Positions 6,976 to 14,073 of a DNA stretch of 23,167 nucleotides are shown in pieces. Under the pieces are notes generated by a model. It was not told the origin of the DNA and made no database searches. It saw nothing but the letters and a program-made list of their open reading frames with translations. The stretch is from NCBI GenBank assembly GCA_964558665.1, contig CAZLFA010000063.1:1-23167 (forward strand). Reading direction: 5' to 3'. The position numbers and the translations under genes are program-made. This DNA comes from CAZLFA01 sp964558665. GTDB taxonomy: Bacteria; Desulfobacterota; Syntrophia; Syntrophales; PHBD01. The stretch's first letter is position 1, and the number at the start of each line of letters is the position of its first letter.

Positions 6976-8891
6976 TTGTTGTCCCTCTCCCTGAGGACGC
7001 GGTGCTCTCCCGCTCTGATCGTAAGTTTGGTCATGTCGAAATATTCCATCAGCGGAATGATGAACTTTCTCGTGAGTCCCGTCATGTCCTTGAAGCTGGC
7101 CGGTGTTGCCTTGCCTTCTCTTATAAGGAGCTTCTTATAGTTTTCGCGAAGCTCCGCAATAATGTCGCTGTGGTAATACAGGTCTTCACTGATTTTTACC
7201 AGAGCCCCCTCCTTCAGCATGACGTTCATCACGCTCAAGGCCTGTTTCTTCCGGTCCGAAAATTTCTCCGTCAACTCCCTCATCGTCGGCGGCGCCAACT
7301 GCGCATTCCGGTATAGGACGGCAATCTCACTCTTCAAGTCCTCCATGTCTCCCTTGAGGCTGACCTGGTGCCCGGCCAGACGGACGGTATCCTTTTCAAC
7401 AGCGATCTTTCCCGACTTTTCTGCATCCCTCAGCGCCATGTTGAAAAGCCTGCTGCCCAGGTACTGCCCCATCGTCGTCCGTAGTTCCTCTTTCTGGATG
7501 CCCTCCTTGAGGGGAAACCTTTCATGATAGCTTCCGGCTTCCCTGATCAGCTTTGCCTGCAGCTCCTCATAGACGGAAGCCATGACAACCTTATAACTGT
7601 CCGTTTCGAGAAGAATCGCCTGCCGGCTCGAAAACATATCCTCCAGAATCTTTCTCAGCCGGTTCGGGCTGACGGATGTCCTTACGACCAGGCCGGCCAG
7701 CTCAATGCCGCCGATGCCGGCTCTTCTGATTATTACGGCAGCCTTCCCGGCGGGACTGCCGGTTTGCAGAATCGCAAACTCATCAGCCAGCCCCGGCGCA
7801 TGGCGCTTATGCTTTTTCGGCAGCGGATCAACTATCATGCCGCCGCCGATTGTCGTCACCGGAGAATAGCTGCGGATTACAAACCTGTCCTCCGCCATAA
7901 CCACCGCCGGAGATTCAAGAAACAACTGGGCACAGCAGTTATCGCCGGGTTCCGCTTCTTCCCTGTCCAGCAGAGTCATGCGGGCAATGATTTCGCTTGT
8001 TGCGGTGTGAAAACGCACGAGCGCACGGTTTTTCAATTTTTTGCCCACGGTCTTAAGATAACTGAAGGAAATGTCTATCCGCCGCGTGGCTTCAATCGTT
8101 CCCGGACGGGCAAGCACGAACCCCCTCTCGACAGCCGCCTTTTCTATCCCTTGAAGATTGATGGCGGTGCGCTGCCCTGATTCAGCCGTCTCGACGGCAT
8201 GATTGTGCACCTGTATCCCTCTGATTTTGGCCTTCAGTCCCGCAGGCAGAATCTCTGCATCATCACCTGTGCTTATGCTCCCCGAAGCCAGGGTTCCGGT
8301 TACAACCGTTCCGAAACCCTTCATGGTGAAAACCCTGTCTATAGGCAGTCGGAACAGCCCGGCATCAGCATCTCTCTCCACCTCCGCCGCAATGCGATTG
8401 ATCTCCTCCGCCAGAAGAGGAAGTCCGTCGCCGTTCAGCGAGGAGACAGGAACTATCGGCGACCCCGCCAGGAACGTCTGATCGATGAATCCCCGCACAT
8501 CGTCGATCACGAGCGCAAGCCAGTCTTCATCCACCATATCCTTCTTTGTCAGGGCGACAAGGCCGCTGCGGATGCCGAGGAGCGAACAGATATCGACATG
8601 CTCTCTCGTCTGCGGCATTACCCCTTCATCGGCGGCTATCACCAGCATCACGAAATCTATGCCCGCGGCGCCGGCGACCATGTTTTTAATGAACCTCTCA
8701 TGCCCGGGCACATCCACGATACCCAGGGTGCGTCCGTCTTTAAGGTCAAGGTGGGCAAAACCCAGCTCAATGGTTATTCCCCGTTCCTTCTCCTCCTTGA
8801 GCCTGTCGGTATCAATGCCCGTCAGAACCTTGATCAGCGATGTCTTGCCGTGGTCAACATGCCCGGCCGTTCCCATGACGATATTCTTCAT
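6972..8891 (-). CDS. selB: SelB selenocysteine-specific translation elongation factor
   Basis: SelB brings selenocysteyl-tRNA to the ribosome at UGA codons marked by a SECIS hairpin. The 639 residues begin with an EF-Tu-like GTPase domain: G1 GHVDHGKT (10-17), switch I ERGITIELGF (36-45), G3 DVPGH (60-64) and G4 TKKD (115-118). Two beta-barrel domains follow (VFTMKGFGTVVTGTL, then a third barrel with GDNCCAQLFLESP). The C-terminal third holds winged-helix repeats that bind SECIS RNA (KEELRTTMGQYLGSRLF; MRELTEKFSDRKK). The length is close to the usual 610-640. It is the first gene of the operon with a candidate promoter about 30 bases upstream. selA and the Sec tRNA gene are not in the window. 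Confidence 0.97.
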   Translation of the reverse strand: MKNIVMGTAGHVDHGKTSLIKVLTGIDTDRLKEEKERGITIELGFAHLDLKDGRTLGIVDVPGHERFIKNMVAGAAGIDFVMLVIAADEGVMPQTREHVDICSLLGIRSGLVALTKKDMVDEDWLALVIDDVRGFIDQTFLAGSPIVPVSSLNGDGLPLLAEEINRIAAEVERDADAGLFRLPIDRVFTMKGFGTVVTGTLASGSISTGDDAEILPAGLKAKIRGIQVHNHAVETAESGQRTAINLQGIEKAAVERGFVLARPGTIEATRRIDISFSYLKTVGKKLKNRALVRFHTATSEIIARMTLLDREEAEPGDNCCAQLFLESPAVVMAEDRFVIRSYSPVTTIGGGMIVDPLPKKHKRHAPGLADEFAILQTGSPAGKAAVIIRRAGIGGIELAGLVVRTSVSPNRLRKILEDMFSSRQAILLETDSYKVVMASVYEELQAKLIREAGSYHERFPLKEGIQKEELRTTMGQYLGSRLFNMALRDAEKSGKIAVEKDTVRLAGHQVSLKGDMEDLKSEIAVLYRNAQLAPPTMRELTEKFSDRKKQALSVMNVMLKEGALVKISEDLYYHSDIIAELRENYKKLLIREGKATPASFKDMTGLTRKFIIPLMEYFDMTKLTIRAGEHRVLRERDNK

Positions 8892-8921
8892 TTTACTGTT
8901 GCCGAATTTGGATTATGAGGC

Positions 8922-8950
8922 TATCTAACAGAGTAATTTGAATTTCACAA
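8922..8950 (-). promoter_or_regulatory. candidate sigma-70 promoter of the selB operon
   Basis: On the minus strand TTGTGA (8950-8945) and TAGATA (8927-8922) are 17 bases apart, and the -10 box ends about 30 bases before the selB ATG. Spacing and position fit a housekeeping promoter. The sequence match is moderate, so this is a candidate only. Confidence 0.4.
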
Positions 8951-8983
8951 CGGCTAAAAAAGATTTCCCATGCCCATATAAAC

Positions 8984-9114
8984 GAGACTGTGTCTCAATG
9001 TCATTCTGAAGGCGCCAGCCGAAGAATCTTTCTTTTTAACATGTCGCAATAATTAGATTCTTCACTTCGTTCAGAATGACACCCTGGGTAAATTTTGTAT
9101 TTCGACACAGCCTC
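8984..9114. repeat. nested palindromic repeat, MITE-like
   Basis: Three pairs of inverted arms are nested: GAGACTGTGTC (8984-8994) with GACACAGCCTC (9104-9114, one mismatch), TGTCATTCTGAA (8999-9010) with TTCAGAATGACA (9070-9081, perfect), and GAAGAATCT (9021-9029) with AGATTCTTC (9055-9063, perfect). The inner unit GTCATTCTGAA..GAAGAATCT is a repeat I know from many environmental bacterial genomes. The outer arms look like terminal inverted repeats of a short non-autonomous element. There is no ORF inside. It sits between the divergent selB and SGNH genes. Confidence 0.75.
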
Positions 9115-9125
9115 ATAAACTGCAC

Positions 9126-9190
9126 AAGGGGCTTCCGGCAGCGTATCTGATTTTTTTACTACAAGATACTCTCAGCCGCGGAAACCCCTT
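9126..9190. repeat. hairpin repeat, copy B
   Basis: AAGGGGCTTCCG (9126-9137) and CGCGGAAACCCCTT (9177-9190) are imperfect reverse complements, and GTATCT / GATAC extends the stem toward a T-rich loop. The right arm shares the core AGCCGCGGAAA with copy A near position 100. The left arm resembles copy C at 17286. It lies immediately before the GTG start of the SGNH-fold gene, so it would be in that gene's 5' leader if transcription starts upstream of it. Confidence 0.55.
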
Positions 9191-9209
9191 TACAAAGGCG
9201 GAGTTACCT

Positions 9210-9791
9210 GTGATCGATTCTGGTTCCGGCAGTCCCTCGAAGATTCTAATCCGAGGCGGCAGCATTGCTGCAGGCCACGGTGTTGCGAAAAGCTATGCAG
9301 ACCTCCTGCGAGACAAGCTTTCTGCGCAAGGGACCGGTGTTATCAACAATTCCCGCTACCGTGAAACATCATTCGACGGAGTGGACACCTTTTACACTGA
9401 CATTTCCCCCTACCGCCCTGACATCCTCCTGATTCATTTCGGCATCGATGATGCCTTTTTTCCCGTTTACCGTTCCGAATTCAAGGAGAACCTTGTCCGC
9501 ATCATCAAGATGGCGAGGGAGCGATTCACTCCCGGCATCTTTTTGCTGACATCACATCCCCTTGACGACAAATATGAAATGGATGCCGTAAATATTTACT
9601 ACCGGACGATAAGAGAGGTGGCTGTCGATCTTGACTGCGGCCTGATCCCTGTTCATACCTGGTGGGCCGGCTACGTTGAAGAAAACGGGCTGCGCAACGA
9701 GGTCATGGTCCAGGCCGATGCGCGTTATCCCAATGAAAAAGGCCATGAGATTTTTTCAGAGGCTGTCATCAATCACTTGAAATTCTATTGA
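9210..9791 (+). CDS. SGNH/GDSL hydrolase-fold protein with degenerate active site
   Basis: The 193-residue product has the SGNH block order. Block I is ILIRGGSIAAGHG with Ser18, where GDS is usual. Block II (VINNSRYRETSFDGV) has Arg where the oxyanion Gly is expected. Block III (LLIHFGIDDAF, 74-84) has Asp instead of the Asn of GxND. Block V (DARYPNEKGHEIFSEAVI, 170-187) has Tyr173 at the catalytic His position of DxxHPN. Only Ser and the scaffold remain, so it may bind rather than hydrolyse. There is no signal peptide. The start is GTG 9210 with GGCGGAG 8 bases upstream. Its 3' end overlaps the PilZ gene by 7 bases, tail to tail. Lipase/esterase relatives act on acyl or acetyl esters; no substrate can be named. 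Confidence 0.75.
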   Translation: MIDSGSGSPSKILIRGGSIAAGHGVAKSYADLLRDKLSAQGTGVINNSRYRETSFDGVDTFYTDISPYRPDILLIHFGIDDAFFPVYRSEFKENLVRIIKMARERFTPGIFLLTSHPLDDKYEMDAVNIYYRTIREVAVDLDCGLIPVHTWWAGYVEENGLRNEVMVQADARYPNEKGHEIFSEAVINHLKFY

Positions 9792-10174
9792 TTCCCGTCC
9801 TCTGGAGATGATGACTGCTTCATGAAGGCGGCGACGTATTTCTTTATAACATCTATCTTATCCTGATCATTGTCAACAAAATCAACCCCCGCATGGAACA
9901 GCTTTTCGCCGCTGTCTCTGCAATGTACAACGATGCCTTTTACCGCGGCAATATCCTCCTCCAGGCCGATATCAAGCAGAATGCTGCTGTGTGAAGCCAG
10001 AGGCACATGCGTTTCCAGCATGATGCCGCTTTCGCTTACGTTCAGCGTTCTTCCTATTTCCCCGGCGATCTCCTTATTTTCACGATCTACACCGGTGAAT
10101 ACCAGGAAATTCAGCGACTGCATACGGTCGTGTTTTCTGCGCTCCATGGCTCCTTCCATGATGCCGCTTCGCAT
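9785..10174 (-). CDS. PilZ-domain c-di-GMP-binding protein
   Basis: A 129-residue single-domain PilZ protein. It has the N-terminal RxxxR motif in ERRKHDR (Arg13 and Arg17) and the (D/N)xSxxG motif as NVSESG (45-50), the two elements that wrap c-di-GMP. The beta-barrel follows (GIMLETHVPL, AVKGIVVHCRD, FHAGVDFVD). It is cytoplasmic and probably an adaptor for motility, secretion or polysaccharide output, though no target is next to it. The start is ATG 10174 with AAGGAG 5 bases away. A second ATG nine codons in, just before the RxxxR motif, is possible but has poorer spacing. A promoter candidate lies at 10311-10339. Confidence 0.9.
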   Translation of the reverse strand: MRSGIMEGAMERRKHDRMQSLNFLVFTGVDRENKEIAGEIGRTLNVSESGIMLETHVPLASHSSILLDIGLEEDIAAVKGIVVHCRDSGEKLFHAGVDFVDNDQDKIDVIKKYVAAFMKQSSSPEDGNQ

Positions 10175-10410
10175 TCATTCTCCTTCCGGACGGCTTTGCC
10201 TTCGGCTGCAGAAGATGCGCTTATGCGCGCCTGCGTCGCCCTTCACCTGCCATCCCGGCATATTTTCAATGCAAACCGGCATGAATTGGTTTTTCTGTAT
10301 AACCTGATAGTACATATTTCAGATAAATCTGCAAGTCAAGACTTCCATTAAACATTTACGCTATTAATTTCACAGGATAGCCTTTATACGGCCGCATATG
10401 TCTTTTATGT
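10175..10410. other. leader of the PilZ gene
   Basis: This gap carries the candidate promoter at 10311-10339 and an untranslated leader of about 130 bases. The leader has several short GC-rich palindromes around 10200-10250 but no riboswitch fold that I recognise. No gene is supported here, and no intrinsic terminator is visible after the WG-repeat gene. Confidence 0.4.
10311..10339 (-). promoter_or_regulatory. candidate sigma-70 promoter of the PilZ gene
   Basis: On the minus strand TTGACT (10339-10334) and TATGTA (10316-10311) are separated by exactly 17 bases. The -35 box is near consensus. It is about 137 bases before the PilZ ATG, which leaves a long leader. Confidence 0.45.
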
Positions 10411-11043
10411 TCAATGACTCTGCTGTGATTCCTGACCGACATCAGAAAGGACCGCCCCCCGGCGATCCACATATTGCGGTCGTCCGTTCACCGAAACAAG
10501 CGCCTTCCCGTCTTTAAAATCCTTCACTGATTCATAAACCGGCTTTATTGCCCATTTTCCCCTGCGGTCTATGAACCCCCATTTCCCGTTAACTACGGAA
10601 GAGTGTTCCCCGTCGCGTTTGAACCGGCAACCGACGCAGGCGGCGGCAAGCCCCTCATGGAAAGGCAGCACAAAGTCGTACTGCGCCCTTATTGTTATGC
10701 CGCCCCTCTTATTGAAAAAGCCGAACTTGCCGTTTTCCATATAACGAGCCAGCCCCTCACTGAAATAGTCAGGACCATTATCGGTAATAAAGGGCCTGAC
10801 AAGAACAGTCCCCTTGCGGTTAATAAAGGCCCAACCCGTTTCGTCCACGACGGCGGCAATACCCTCCCTAGAAAAAGAACCCGCCATCCCGTACTGCGGC
10901 TTAATGACTACCCTACCTTCCGAATCCGCATATCCCCATCTTCCCTCTTTTTCAAAGGGCTCAAGCGATCCCCGGGCATTACCCGGTGTCGGTAAAAGCA
11001 AAAGCAGCAGTAATACAAATACAGTGACCGCCTTCATTTTCAT
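10411..11043 (-). CDS. exported WG-repeat (KWG) protein
   Basis: From ATG 11043 the protein is 210 residues. It starts with a signal peptide (MKMKAVTVFVLLLLLLLPTP, cleavage near GNA-RG). Four to five WG repeats follow, each with an aromatic pair, D/N-x-x-G and a hydrophobic I/V-x-P-x-Y/F end: RWGYADSEGRVVIKPQY, WAFINRKGTVLVRPF, FGFFNKRGGITIRAQY, KWGFIDRRGKWAIKPVY and a last partial YVDRRGAVL. WG repeats form beta-rich binding modules of unclear function. A longer frame reaches back to 11133, but that extension translates a dispersed inverted repeat (11091-11117), and the signal peptide begins at 11043. The ribosome site is weak. It stands alone between the PilZ gene and the lipoprotein operon. 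Confidence 0.85.
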   Translation of the reverse strand: MKMKAVTVFVLLLLLLLPTPGNARGSLEPFEKEGRWGYADSEGRVVIKPQYGMAGSFSREGIAAVVDETGWAFINRKGTVLVRPFITDNGPDYFSEGLARYMENGKFGFFNKRGGITIRAQYDFVLPFHEGLAAACVGCRFKRDGEHSSVVNGKWGFIDRRGKWAIKPVYESVKDFKDGKALVSVNGRPQYVDRRGAVLSDVGQESQQSH

Positions 11044-11090
11044 TCCCGGCCTGACAGGCAATTCATTTGCATTAAAGTGAAACGGCATTT

Positions 11091-11117
11091 CTGGACTCCC
11101 GTTTGCACGGGAGTGAC
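11091..11117. repeat. dispersed palindrome (CTGGACTCCCGT type)
   Basis: ACTCCCGTTTGCACGGGAGT forms an inverted repeat, flanked by CTGG and GAC. The pattern CTGGA..CCCG..CGGGA..GTGAC is a widespread intergenic repeat type in proteobacterial genomes (general knowledge). It lies in the leader of the WG-repeat gene and decides against the upstream start codon there. Confidence 0.65.
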
Positions 11118-11168
11118 AAACCACTCTGAGCATGAGAAATCGCCGTCGTACAGCTAATAACCATCGCA

Positions 11169-11198
11169 GGGCTGGGTTTTTACCGGCCCTTCTTCGAC
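11169..11198. repeat. hairpin repeat ending CCCTTCTTCGAC
   Basis: GGGCTGG (11169-11175) pairs with CCGGCCC (11183-11189), including one U-G wobble, around a T-rich loop. It is followed by TTCTTCGAC. The 13-base stretch GCCCTTCTTCGAC (11186-11198) recurs exactly, inverted, at 17114-17126, where it also borders a hairpin. It lies 47-76 bases past the stop of the lipoprotein gene. It has no T-run on that strand. Confidence 0.5.
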
Positions 11199-11244
11199 AA
11201 AGCCGATGCAGCAGGGACGGAAAAGAACCCTTTCCAAATGGGAA

Positions 11245-11892
11245 CTATTGATAACGCCTGCCGTCGACAGTAATACTTGTAACGTATATTATTTCACAGG
11301 AGCCGTCCGCCGTGTCTTCCCGGCTTGTAGATGAATTCCACCAGACTTTCCTGCCTTCTTTGTTGCCGGCGCGCACGTCGGCCAGGAATCCTTCTATCTC
11401 CACTTTCTTGCCCACTGACAGATCACCGATAACCCCGGCGAGGGCGGGTTTAGAAGGAATAATGTGGTTGTTGGAACTGTTGGGTATGACGAGGCTGTTG
11501 TCATATCCGAAGTCCGACCCGTAACGCCAGTAGTACCAGCGCCCGCGTTGCGACCAGGAGAGCTTTTTGTAAAGATTGTTCTGAGCAAGCACCCCCCAGC
11601 AAAGAGCAATATCGTAAGGGGAGATGGCGGACTGCCAGTCGCTTGAATATTTCGTACGGCCGACGACAATCCCCCTGACGACATAAGATGCCTTGAGAGT
11701 GATTGTCCCTTCATACCCTTTGCCCGAAAACTTGACAACCTTGGGAGTTGCCAGCATTTCCTGGGCTGGAGGCTGCGAGACATCAACCGGTTCGGCCGCG
11801 GTGCTTTCCGGCTTCGCCCCGCAGGCAAGCAGAAACAGCAAGGCCAACAGGCAGACATACAGAGCGGATTTTCCTCTTCTCACAGACTCCAT
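11245..11892 (-). CDS. outer-membrane-type lipoprotein of unknown function
   Basis: From ATG 11892 the product is 215 residues. It begins with a lipoprotein signal (ALYVCLLALLFLLAC, lipidated Cys24 followed by Gly, with no Asp at +2, so probably sent to the outer membrane). The mature part has an OB-like region rich in aromatic residues: DIALCWGVLAQNNLYKKL, SWSQRGRWYYWRYG, NSSNNHIIPSKP, VGKKVEIEGFLADVR and a C-terminal GSCEIIYVTSITVDGRRY. I do not recognise a named family. The start is set by GAGGAGG 8 bases upstream; a TTG two codons earlier has too little spacing. It follows the BtrH-like gene by 27 bases and is last in that operon. Confidence 0.8.
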   Translation of the reverse strand: MESVRRGKSALYVCLLALLFLLACGAKPESTAAEPVDVSQPPAQEMLATPKVVKFSGKGYEGTITLKASYVVRGIVVGRTKYSSDWQSAISPYDIALCWGVLAQNNLYKKLSWSQRGRWYYWRYGSDFGYDNSLVIPNSSNNHIIPSKPALAGVIGDLSVGKKVEIEGFLADVRAGNKEGRKVWWNSSTSREDTADGSCEIIYVTSITVDGRRYQ

Positions 11893-11919
11893 TCTCAAGG
11901 CCTCCTCATCCTTCCCTCT

Positions 11920-12921
11920 TTAAAAGGCACCGCGCAACATGAGATGCACTTCCCTCTCCGCCTCCCCTGCCTTTCTGAGAAGGCCGGCCACAGCGGCGAG
12001 ATCAATCCTCGTCTCCTTCGCTTTAAACGTCCGCGCGCACAACAGTGCGAAGTTGCGCCAGTGATGCCCCGCTTCGGTCATCTTTTGTGAAGCCTCCTTC
12101 AGCAGCGGCATGCCCATGACATCGTAAGACTCCTGGAGAAACGCGGCATACATGTAGCGGAACCCTCCTCCGCCCGTCCCCGTCTCCTCCTGCATCAGCG
12201 CGATATGACCCAGCAGTGTGCGGATGTACCTGTCATCGCGCCTGTTCGTCAGTTTTTCGAGATAACCGGCCAGATAGAAAATGCCGCGCACTCCGCACGG
12301 AGTGGGCGCTTTGAGCATCATGTTTGTCGTCTTCTTGATCGCCTTTCCGATCAGCGGCCTGACATTGACGCTTTCCGGAACATATGTCGGATAGTACATG
12401 AAGCCTTTGGGCGCCATAACGCCCTTGGCAAAGCGTGCGTTCTGCAGATCAGAAGGTTTGACCCGATTCGGCTGCTCCAGAAACACGTCGCTGACCAGGA
12501 AATCACCGTTTTCCTTTCCGAACACGACCAGGTTGTGGGCGTTGAACTGCACCCTCATCTCCTGGGGGATAAAGGGAAGCCAGAACAGCGAGGCCTGCAC
12601 TCCGACCACACGGCCGCTGTCTATCAGCTCATCCAGGTCCGCCATGGCTTTAGTTTCATCGCTATAGGACTTCTTATAAAACTTCACACCCAGCCTTTTC
12701 TGAACGCCCCTGATGATCCACTTGGGAAATATGCGGTAGGCGATCACCGGCATTCCCCCCATCATCTTGGCAAACGGCAGGAAGGCGAACATAAGTCCGC
12801 CGGCCAGACCGAAGATCATCGGTTCCGAGAGCTCCAATCCGTAATGCCTCAAGAGGGAGGCGACCACGCCTGTTTCGCAGTGTGCATACAGCCTGTGTTC
12901 ATATTTATCCCTGGCTTTCAA
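11920..12921 (-). CDS. BtrH N-terminal-domain protein (C39-like acyltransferase fold)
   Basis: The 333-residue protein opens with HCETGVVASLLRHYGLELSE and IFGLAGGLMFAFLP, the signature of the BtrH N-terminal family. BtrH moves an acyl group from an acyl carrier protein to an aminoglycoside amine in butirosin synthesis. Candidate catalytic residues are Cys15, His129 (QFNAHNLVVFG) and Asp145 (FLVSDVFLEQP), the order seen in C39-like thiol enzymes. The C-terminal half (about 180-333) is helical. The start is TTG 12921, whose TTGA overlaps the stop of the HTH-like gene, with AAGGGGGA about 10 bases upstream. There are no aminoglycoside genes here. The carrier protein and acceptor are unknown, but an ACP gene lies about 10 kb away at 22825-23079. 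Confidence 0.82.
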   Translation of the reverse strand: MKARDKYEHRLYAHCETGVVASLLRHYGLELSEPMIFGLAGGLMFAFLPFAKMMGGMPVIAYRIFPKWIIRGVQKRLGVKFYKKSYSDETKAMADLDELIDSGRVVGVQASLFWLPFIPQEMRVQFNAHNLVVFGKENGDFLVSDVFLEQPNRVKPSDLQNARFAKGVMAPKGFMYYPTYVPESVNVRPLIGKAIKKTTNMMLKAPTPCGVRGIFYLAGYLEKLTNRRDDRYIRTLLGHIALMQEETGTGGGGFRYMYAAFLQESYDVMGMPLLKEASQKMTEAGHHWRNFALLCARTFKAKETRIDLAAVAGLLRKAGEAEREVHLMLRGAF

Positions 12922-13337
12922 TCTTGCATATCCCCCTTGAAGTTTTTCAGTTCTTCGACGTCTATATTAAATATCTTTGCATAGGCCTTCAGAAGCTTCT
13001 CGTCCAGTTTTCTGAACGCATCCGGCTTCAGGTGACGCTTCACCCGCCACACCGCAATGCCCATGCCCTGGGCGAGGGCTGCCGGATCCATCAGGCGCTT
13101 GTACATGAAATACTCAATCGGCGAAGACTCATTGCTAAGCACCCTTTTTCTCGCCTCTTCCGCTCTTTCCTGGGATGATTCTGAAAAATAGGGCGTCAGG
13201 AGAAATTCTCTATCCTCCCGCTCCAGGGTTGTAGAATACTTTCCCTTCTCATCAGGCGTATAAATCACATATGCCGCATTCTTCCAAAGCGTATCGCGCT
13301 TGGGCTCCTGCCTGCCGCCTTCATCCTTTGGCTTCAT
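12918..13337 (-). CDS. small HTH-like protein of unknown function
   Basis: From ATG 13337 it is 139 residues and soluble. The N-terminal half is charged, with DREFLLTPYFSESSQERAEEARKRVL. The C-terminal part (about 80-132) reads LMDPAALAQGMGIAVWRVKRHL followed by KLDEKLLKAYAKIFNIDVEELKNF. This looks like a helix-turn-helix of the XRE type (LAQxMGI..WRVKRHLxP..F..L) with the usual following helices. It may be a DNA-binding regulator or an adaptor. The nine bases before this ATG include an in-frame GTG, but AGAGGTGG sits correctly for the ATG. It overlaps the PlsY-like gene upstream by 17 bases and the BtrH-like gene downstream by 4, so the three are translationally linked. Confidence 0.72.
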   Translation of the reverse strand: MKPKDEGGRQEPKRDTLWKNAAYVIYTPDEKGKYSTTLEREDREFLLTPYFSESSQERAEEARKRVLSNESSPIEYFMYKRLMDPAALAQGMGIAVWRVKRHLKPDAFRKLDEKLLKAYAKIFNIDVEELKNFKGDMQD

Positions 13338-13920
13338 CAATTCCACCTCTTTTTTTAAAAAACGACATCACGTTGCTTCTATGGTTATAAAAGATGAACG
13401 CCGCCGCCGTTAAAACACCCAAAACAGATATCAGCGAGTTGCTATATTCGAAAATCGTTCCCGCGGCAAGCATCAAGATCATAAAGAAGGAGGCGATGAA
13501 AGGTATCCTGAAAACCGCGTATGCGGCAACCCAGACGGCGCATGCCAGCCCCGCCGTGAAAGGGGCGAGTGCAGCCGTAAAGCCTATGTAGCCTGCCACA
13601 CCTTTGCCGCCGCGCCAGTTGTGAAAGCAGGGATACCTGTTTCCGGCAATCAGTGCAACAGCTACCCACGGCGCCGTCGGACCTTCCGTCAAAAGCACTG
13701 AGGCATAGCCCAGTGCCCATGCCCTGCCGACGTCCAGAATCAGCACTCCCGCGGCCCAGAAAACCCCGGCCAGCCTGTAGACGTTCGTTGTGCCGGCATT
13801 GCCGCTGAATTTCGTCCGCGGGTCCTCTTTTCCCAGCAGCCTGAGGACGATAATGGCGAAATTTATTGATCCCGCTACATATGCAAGAACACTCAACAAA
13901 ACAACAGGTGTCAAAAGCAT
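13321..13920 (-). CDS. plsY: PlsY-family glycerol-3-phosphate acyltransferase
   Basis: The 199-residue integral membrane protein matches PlsY, which acylates glycerol-3-phosphate from acyl-phosphate. Motif 1 is FSGNAGTTNVYRLAG (38-52; family GNPGATNxxR), motif 2 is GNRYPCFHNWRGGKGVAG (93-110; family GHxFPxFxxFxGGKGVAT), and the tail FYNHRSNVMSFFKKRG (177-192) is typical. Several hydrophobic helices flank these. Motif changes (GH to GN, the P to A in motif 1, and VGRAWAL replacing the usual LKG loop) make it divergent, so it may be a second PlsY with another acceptor. AAGGAGG abuts the ATG with no spacing; a TTG two codons later (13914) has better spacing and may be the true start. It leads the operon with the HTH and BtrH genes. 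Confidence 0.85.
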   Translation of the reverse strand: MLLTPVVLLSVLAYVAGSINFAIIVLRLLGKEDPRTKFSGNAGTTNVYRLAGVFWAAGVLILDVGRAWALGYASVLLTEGPTAPWVAVALIAGNRYPCFHNWRGGKGVAGYIGFTAALAPFTAGLACAVWVAAYAVFRIPFIASFFMILMLAAGTIFEYSNSLISVLGVLTAAAFIFYNHRSNVMSFFKKRGGIDEAKG

Positions 13921-13971
13921 CCTCCTTACAGCCGGAGCGGAAAAGAAACCTTTCCGGACGGAAATCAGATA

Positions 13972-13980
13972 TGTTATAAT
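13972..13980 (+). promoter_or_regulatory. extended -10 promoter candidate for the CHAT gene
   Basis: TGTTATAAT (13972-13980) is a perfect extended -10 element, 94 bases before the TPR-CHAT start codon, in the divergent gap with the plsY-like gene. The -35 region (TTCCGG, 17 bases upstream) is poor, which is tolerated when the extended -10 is present. Confidence 0.45.
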
Positions 13981-14073
13981 TCACAAATATTTTCAACGTG
14001 AAAAATCTTGTCTCTGAATTCGCCGCAGTCGCAGATCTTTACACTATAGGAAACCACCGGAGGATCTGTAGCC

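Noticed and set aside
8199..8918. Plus-strand ORF of 239 codons
   Set aside because: Antisense to the GTPase domain of selB; its composition is that of a shadow frame.
11044..11133. Upstream start of the WG-repeat protein
   Set aside because: The added residues come from a dispersed inverted repeat and would place the signal peptide internally.
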